Below, piece after piece: positions 23,755 to 26,813 of a stretch of DNA of 26,813 nucleotides. Origin of the DNA: DASTGO01 sp035719045 (GTDB lineage Bacteria > Actinomycetota > Actinomycetes > Actinomycetales > Kineosporiaceae); contig DASTGO010000344.1 of NCBI GenBank assembly GCA_035719045.1, forward strand, positions 1 to 26,813, read 5' to 3'. Position 1 is the first letter of the stretch. Each line of letters begins with the position of its first letter. The notes beneath the pieces were generated by a model, which saw only the letters and a program-made list of their open reading frames with translations, was not told the DNA's origin and ran no database searches. Made by a program: the position numbers and the translations under genes.

Positions 23755-24999
23755 GTGTCGGTGCAGCCGGCGACACCTGAAAGCGGGGATCGCCCCGACC
23801 TGCACAGGGCTGTCACGGCGGCCTCGGCCCGGCTGACCTTCGACCCGCTCACCCCTGGCCTGGCCCGGGCCTGGGACCGGCTCGCAGTCGCGGCCGGCGC
23901 CCCGCCCTTCCTGCGGCCCGGCTGGGTCGAGCTGTGGGCGCGCTGCTTCGCCGACGGCCGGGAACTGTGCGTCGCCGCCCTGCGCACGGACGGGCGGCTG
24001 GACGCCGTCCTGCCGTTGCTGCGCGGCCGGGCCACCGGCGGCGCGGCCGCCAGCCCCACGAACGCCGACATCCCCGGGTTCGACGCGGTCGTGGCCAGCC
24101 CCTCGGCCGCCGAGGCGCTGGCCCGCGGCCTGCTGTCCCACCCGGACGGACCGAACCGGTACGACCTGCGGTTCATGGCCTCTGACGGTGCCCTCGCCGA
24201 GGCGATCAGGATCAGCGCAGCTGAGCGCGGCGACGTCCGGGCGGTGTCCGCGCTGCAGCGCCGGATGCCGAGGGTCGACGTCTCGGCCGGGTGGCCGGAG
24301 GTGTCGCAGGCCTGGTCCCCCTCCCGGCGCAAGACCCTGCGCCGACGGGAACGGCGGCTCGGCGAGCGCGGGCGGATGGACGTGGAGTGGCATCTGGGCG
24401 GAGGTGACCCGGTCGCCGAGCGGTGCGAGGAGGGCCTGCGACTGGAGGCCTCCGGGTGGAAGGGACGCCAGGGCACCGCCACCCTGGCCCGGCCGCGCGC
24501 CGAGCGGTACTACCGCGGCCTGCTGGACTGGGCCGACCGGTCGGGGTTGCTCGGCGTGGCCTACCTGCGCCTGGACGGGCGCCCGCTGGCCGCCCAGCTC
24601 ATGCTGTGCCAGCCGCCCGCGCTGTACCTGATCAAGTCCGCCTACGACGAGGCGTTCGGCGAGTTCGGGCCCGGCGTGCTGCTCCTGCATCGGGTCCTGC
24701 GGTCGGCTGCGGAGAACCCGGAGATCGATGTGGTGGAGATGCTCGGGGAAGCCGAGGGGTACAAGCTCGACTTCGCCGACGGGATGACCGACCAGGTGCA
24801 TCTGCAGCTGTTCCGGGGCCCGCTGGCCGTCCACGTGGCCCGTCCGGTGCTGGTCGGCGCCGGCGTCGCCCGCTCGCGGATCCGGGCCGGCCTGCGGCAG
24901 GTCCTCCCGCCCGGGGCGCGGCGGGAGCTGTACCGCCGACGGGCCGAGCTGCGCCGGTTGCCGGCGACCTGGCAGGGCCGGGAGCGGTCGCGTGGCTGA
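23755..24999 (+). CDS. CelD/BcsL-family GNAT acyltransferase
   Basis: A 414-residue cytosolic protein with the two-GNAT-fold layout of CelD/BcsL and FemAB relatives. The N-terminal half (about 25-160) contains PFLRPGWVELWARCF, the typical first-domain signature. The C-terminal GNAT-like half (about 200-345) contains SPSRRKTLRRRERRL, then FGPGVLLLHRVLRSA and VVEMLGEAEGYKLDFAD. Such proteins are common in polysaccharide clusters and are thought to acylate sugars, using acyl-CoA or another donor. The GTG start has GGAGGGAAAC directly upstream. It overlaps the next gene by 8 bases, so the two acyltransferases are made together. The exact donor and acceptor are unknown. Confidence 0.8.
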   Translation: MSVQPATPESGDRPDLHRAVTAASARLTFDPLTPGLARAWDRLAVAAGAPPFLRPGWVELWARCFADGRELCVAALRTDGRLDAVLPLLRGRATGGAAASPTNADIPGFDAVVASPSAAEALARGLLSHPDGPNRYDLRFMASDGALAEAIRISAAERGDVRAVSALQRRMPRVDVSAGWPEVSQAWSPSRRKTLRRRERRLGERGRMDVEWHLGGGDPVAERCEEGLRLEASGWKGRQGTATLARPRAERYYRGLLDWADRSGLLGVAYLRLDGRPLAAQLMLCQPPALYLIKSAYDEAFGEFGPGVLLLHRVLRSAAENPEIDVVEMLGEAEGYKLDFADGMTDQVHLQLFRGPLAVHVARPVLVGAGVARSRIRAGLRQVLPPGARRELYRRRAELRRLPATWQGRERSRG

Positions 25000-26101
25000 G
25001 GGCCGGGTCACGTTCCGCAGCAGCGTGCTGACCGTCCCCCGGCTGGGCCGGGTGGAGGTGGTCACCCCCGCGCCGCGCGATGTCTGGACCGCACTGGCGG
25101 CGGCCGACCCCGGTGCGCAGCCGACCCAGTTGCCGCAGTGGCTGGACTGCGTGGTCGCCTCCGGGGGAGGCACGGACGCCAGCCGTCTGCTGCGTCTCGG
25201 CGACGGGCGGCAGATCCTGGTCCCCGCGGTCGCGGCGGGCCTGCCCGGCACGGAGTGGGTCGTGCGGGGGTGGCCGCACGGCTGGGGCTACGGCGGCGCC
25301 CTCACCTGCGACGGCGTCCTGCGACCGGATGACGCCCGGCTGGTCCTGGCCCGGCCCCGCCGTCCCGGCACGTTGTGGTCGACGCTGACCCCGTCACCCT
25401 GGCACGGCGAGGTCTACGAGCAGGTGGCGCCGTCGATGCTCGGCCGGACGAGGGTGCAGACCCAGGTGGTGGACCTGGACGGCGGTGCCGACGCCGTGTG
25501 GTCGCGTTTCCGGCATGCCGGGCGGACCTCGGTCCGCAAGGCTGAGCGGGCGGGACTGGAGATCACCTGCGGCACCGGACCGGAGCAACTCGCCGCCTTC
25601 GGACAGCTGTACCGCGCCTCCGAGCGGCGGTGGGCGGCCGACCGTGGACAGCCCGAACCGCTGGCCCGGGTGCTCTCCCGCTACCGAGACCGGGTCCGGC
25701 ACGTGGAGTTGGTGGTCCGGGCCCTGCCCGAGGTGTGCACCCTGTGGGTGGCCCGGCACGAGGGGCGAGCGGTGGCCGCGAACGTGGTGCTCATCCACGG
25801 TGCCCACGCGCTGGGCTGGCTGTCGGGGACGGACCCGGAGCTGTCCCGCCGGACCCAGGGCTCCTCGTTGCTGCACTGGCGCACCTTCGTCGATGCCGCC
25901 GAGCGGGGGGCCAGGTTCTTCGATCTGGGGGAGTCCGAGCCGGGGTCGGCGGTGGCCCGGTACAAGGCACAGTTCGGCGCCTTCCCGCTGGAGTACACCA
26001 CCTACACCCGGGACCCGTTCCGGCTGCTCGGGGCTGGCCGGGCCCTGCGCGGGGCAGGCGTCAGCGTGCTCGCCCGGCGAGCAGCCGCCCGGCGGACCTG
26101 A
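24992..26101 (+). CDS. FemAB-like GNAT acyltransferase
   Basis: A 369-residue protein related to FemAB/GNAT acyltransferases. The first domain (about 20-150) has PTQLPQWLDCVVA. The second (about 155-340) has FRHAGRTSVRKAERAGLEIT, the basic patch seen in FemAB relatives, then WVARHEGRAVAANVVLI and GSSLLHWRTFVDAAERGARFFDLGESEP in the acyl-donor region. It may act on peptidoglycan, a sugar or a lipid carrier; members of this group near glycan genes are usually called peptidoglycan-bridge or polysaccharide acyltransferases. It begins inside the end of the preceding gene. Its last 41 bases overlap the 3' end of the flippase gene on the opposite strand, and both frames stay open there. Confidence 0.78.
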   Translation: MAEGRVTFRSSVLTVPRLGRVEVVTPAPRDVWTALAAADPGAQPTQLPQWLDCVVASGGGTDASRLLRLGDGRQILVPAVAAGLPGTEWVVRGWPHGWGYGGALTCDGVLRPDDARLVLARPRRPGTLWSTLTPSPWHGEVYEQVAPSMLGRTRVQTQVVDLDGGADAVWSRFRHAGRTSVRKAERAGLEITCGTGPEQLAAFGQLYRASERRWAADRGQPEPLARVLSRYRDRVRHVELVVRALPEVCTLWVARHEGRAVAANVVLIHGAHALGWLSGTDPELSRRTQGSSLLHWRTFVDAAERGARFFDLGESEPGSAVARYKAQFGAFPLEYTTYTRDPFRLLGAGRALRGAGVSVLARRAAARRT

Positions 26102-26813
26102 CCGTGCGCCTGGCGGCACCGGTCACGGCGGCGCCCACCTGCCGGATCCGGCGCAGGTCCTGGGCGGACAGCAGCCGGGTGGTCGCCGCCAGCGCGCCGA
26201 AGAGCCCCAGCGCGCCGATGATCAGCGCCCCGCCGAGCGGTCCGGGCTGGTGCTGCGCCACGGTCAGGACGGTGCCGCACCCGGCCAGGCAGAGCAGGTA
26301 CCGCGCGGTGGCACCCCCGCGCACGGCGCTGAGCGGCCGGGCAGCGTCCTGCAGCCGGAGGTAGGCGACACCGAGCAGGACCGCCGCGGTCCAACTGCCC
26401 AGCGTGTAGGCCCAGGCCGCGCCGGCGGCACCGGCGGCGGGCACCAGGGCCGCCAGGGCGGTCACCTCGACCACGGCCGCCAGCGCCGTCCGGGGGGCCA
26501 CCGTCACCGCCGCATCGTTGGCGTACAGCGCCTTGACCAGCATTCCCGCGCCGATCAGGCCGACGGTGCCGAGGTCGAGCACCCTGAGCAACCCGGCGGC
26601 GTCGGCGTAGGCGGAGGGGAAGAGCAGTGCCAACACGGGCGCCGGTGCCAGCAGCAGCACCGCCTGCACCGGAAGCAGCCCGAGCGGGAACCAGCGTGCC
26701 GCGGCCACGAACCAGGCGTGGGATCCGGCGGTACCCCGGGCCCGGGCGATGAACGGGAAGACGGCGTCGATGAGTGCGTCGGCGACGTAGTAGACGGAGC
26801 GGGCCAGGATCCC
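26061..26813 (-). CDS. Polysaccharide flippase-like membrane protein, N-terminus outside window
   Basis: Open to the right edge; about 250 C-terminal residues are visible. At least six hydrophobic segments are present, including LLPVQAVLLLAPAPVLALL, TALAAVVEVTALAAL, AWAYTLGSWTAAVLLG and GGALIIGALGLFGALAA. The segment PVLALLFPSAYADAAGLLRVL, with a polar Pro-Ser-x-Tyr turn before a long helix, is typical of Wzx/MATE-type exporters that move lipid-linked glycans across the membrane. The frame continues without a stop from base 26708 to 26813, so the true start lies beyond the window. It is convergent with and overlaps the FemAB-like gene. Its presence supports a glycan export role for the cluster. 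Confidence 0.75.
   Translation of the reverse strand, partial: GILARSVYYVADALIDAVFPFIARARGTAGSHAWFVAAARWFPLGLLPVQAVLLLAPAPVLALLFPSAYADAAGLLRVLDLGTVGLIGAGMLVKALYANDAAVTVAPRTALAAVVEVTALAALVPAAGAAGAAWAYTLGSWTAAVLLGVAYLRLQDAARPLSAVRGGATARYLLCLAGCGTVLTVAQHQPGPLGGALIIGALGLFGALAATTRLLSAQDLRRIRQVGAAVTGAARRTVRSAGRLLAGRAR

Overview
This window is very GC-rich chromosomal DNA with GTG/ATG starts, short Shine-Dalgarno sites, a RsbU/RsbW-style stress-signalling pair, HDOD and HD response regulators and an extracellular-glycan cluster. That points to an actinobacterium (Actinomycetota). I cannot place it to genus. There are no rRNA or tRNA genes, no CRISPR array and no intact mobile element.

Layout. 1-650: no intact gene, ending in a 5' fragment of a transposase. 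602-1243 (-): HD-domain protein. 1596-4175 (+): membrane-anchored beta-propeller/PKD surface protein. 4221-5230 (-): small antitoxin plus Fic-domain toxin, overlapping by one base. 5299-5507 (+): decayed lgt fragment. 5567-7278 (+): OmpR-type regulator and a sensor kinase lacking the end of its ATPase domain. 7325-8802 (-): a coupled lipoprotein/secreted-protein pair of unknown role. 9006-10258 (+): GAF-SpoIIE (RsbU-like) phosphatase broken by two homopolymer frameshifts. 10345-10812 (-): RsbW-like ATPase. 11023-12276 (-) and 12379-13569 (+): divergent response regulators, one with an HDOD output and one with a decayed HD output. 13805-16471 (+): membrane PAS-GGDEF-EAL c-di-GMP enzyme.

From 16789 to the right edge the content is glycan and envelope biosynthesis: a GT4 glycosyltransferase (-), a PIG-L deacetylase (+), a DUF3592-like membrane protein (-), an IS5-like remnant with terminal inverted repeats, a GT-C membrane glycosyltransferase (+), a membrane-anchored glycosidase-like protein (-), two overlapping GNAT/FemAB-type acyltransferases (+), and the C-terminal part of a Wzx/MATE-like flippase (-) that runs off the window. 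Together these look like part of an exopolysaccharide or surface-glycan locus next to signalling genes.

The most notable observations are these. A 13-bp element (CGTCACTATTCGT) sits exactly 4 bp upstream of a TATAYA hexamer, on the minus strand, in front of both the HDOD regulator and the glycosidase, which suggests shared control of signalling and glycan genes. The Fic/antitoxin pair lacks both the second Fic-motif arginine and the antitoxin's inhibitory Ser/Glu. Several genes are eroded: two frameshifts in the phosphatase, a truncated kinase, a decayed HD domain, an lgt relic and two IS relics.
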